Source: Robertkochia aurantiaca
Lineage (GTDB): Bacteria > Bacteroidota > Bacteroidia > Flavobacteriales > Flavobacteriaceae
DNA: 64,000 nt
Reading direction: 5' to 3'
NCBI RefSeq assembly: GCF_020166495.1
Contig: NZ_JAINZS010000002.1
Coordinates: 372,001-436,000, forward strand
The translations under genes and the position numbers were made by a program. Shown piece after piece: positions 63,991 through 64,000 of this stretch. The notes below the pieces were generated by a model that was given only the letters and a program-made list of their open reading frames with translations, was not told where the DNA came from and made no database searches. Position 1 is the stretch's first letter. Every line of letters begins with the position of its first letter.

Positions 63991-64000
63991 TGCGATAAAA

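Overview
The window is one contiguous stretch of a Bacteroidota chromosome, most likely a marine flavobacterium (Flavobacteriaceae). I infer this from gene content: DUF4494 and DUF6624 proteins, a secreted RidA, a Bacteroidota-type tyrosine recombinase, and a lipoprotein with acidic residues just after the lipobox Cys. Promoters resemble TTG-N19-TAnnTTTG, Shine-Dalgarno sequences are rare, and the flavobacterial intergenic repeats are present. No species can be named from this alone.

Layout. 0-9 kb: queuosine enzyme QueE, secreted RidA, HerA-like ATPase, Na+/solute symporter, flavin monooxygenase and small membrane proteins. 7.8-14.2 kb: a redox and sulfur block with an MBL-rhodanese protein, cytochrome bd oxidase (cydA-cydB), an outer-membrane beta-barrel protein and a TsdA-like dihaem thiosulfate dehydrogenase. 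14.5-20 kb: MBL hydrolase, ribosome hibernation factor, DUF6624 protein, serine hydrolase, a GH16 lipoprotein with an altered catalytic motif, and an AraC regulator. 20.2-26.6 kb: a tight amine oxidase-hemerythrin-SDR-HAD operon, then small stress or metal proteins (YqaE/Pmp3, DUF421, Cys-rich copper-binding protein, DUF2383) and exonuclease III. 26.7-31 kb: a three-gene MacB-like export operon. 31.3-36 kb: outer-membrane phospholipase A, a degenerate SDR, a patatin, and an sdpR-sdpI pair with a visible palindromic operator. Three copies of an unusual period-8 repeat structure surround this pair. 36.2-49.5 kb: ordinary metabolic genes, including a flavin reductase-M20 peptidase-P-loop NTPase operon, PhzF, TSUP and APC transporters and a LuxR regulator. 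49.6-52.6 kb: a 1004-residue kinase-M23-PLP phospholyase fusion. 53.1-56 kb: a more AT-rich patch with a class A beta-lactamase, a VOC protein, a gene relic and an EcsC protein.

56-64 kb is the accessory region. A tRNA-Arg(ACG), bordered by short REP-like repeats and strong terminators, is followed by a tyrosine integrase. Next comes an AT-rich two-gene cargo: a secreted DUF5675-VWA protein and a secreted MORN-TPR-multi-CxxC protein. A frameshifted copy of the 3' end of an integrase gene lies beyond it. Past this scar is a tightly overlapping operon: an acidic coiled-coil protein, a SNF2-family helicase and a winged-helix/DUF3883 nuclease-like protein. This operon looks like a defence module. 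The promoter region of the VWA operon contains a C9 run in the presumed -33/-7 spacer, which suggests phase variation.

The best candidates for undescribed biology are the SNF2-DUF3883 operon, the VWA/MORN-CxxC cargo with its homopolymer promoter, and the three-copy period-8 repeat structures.
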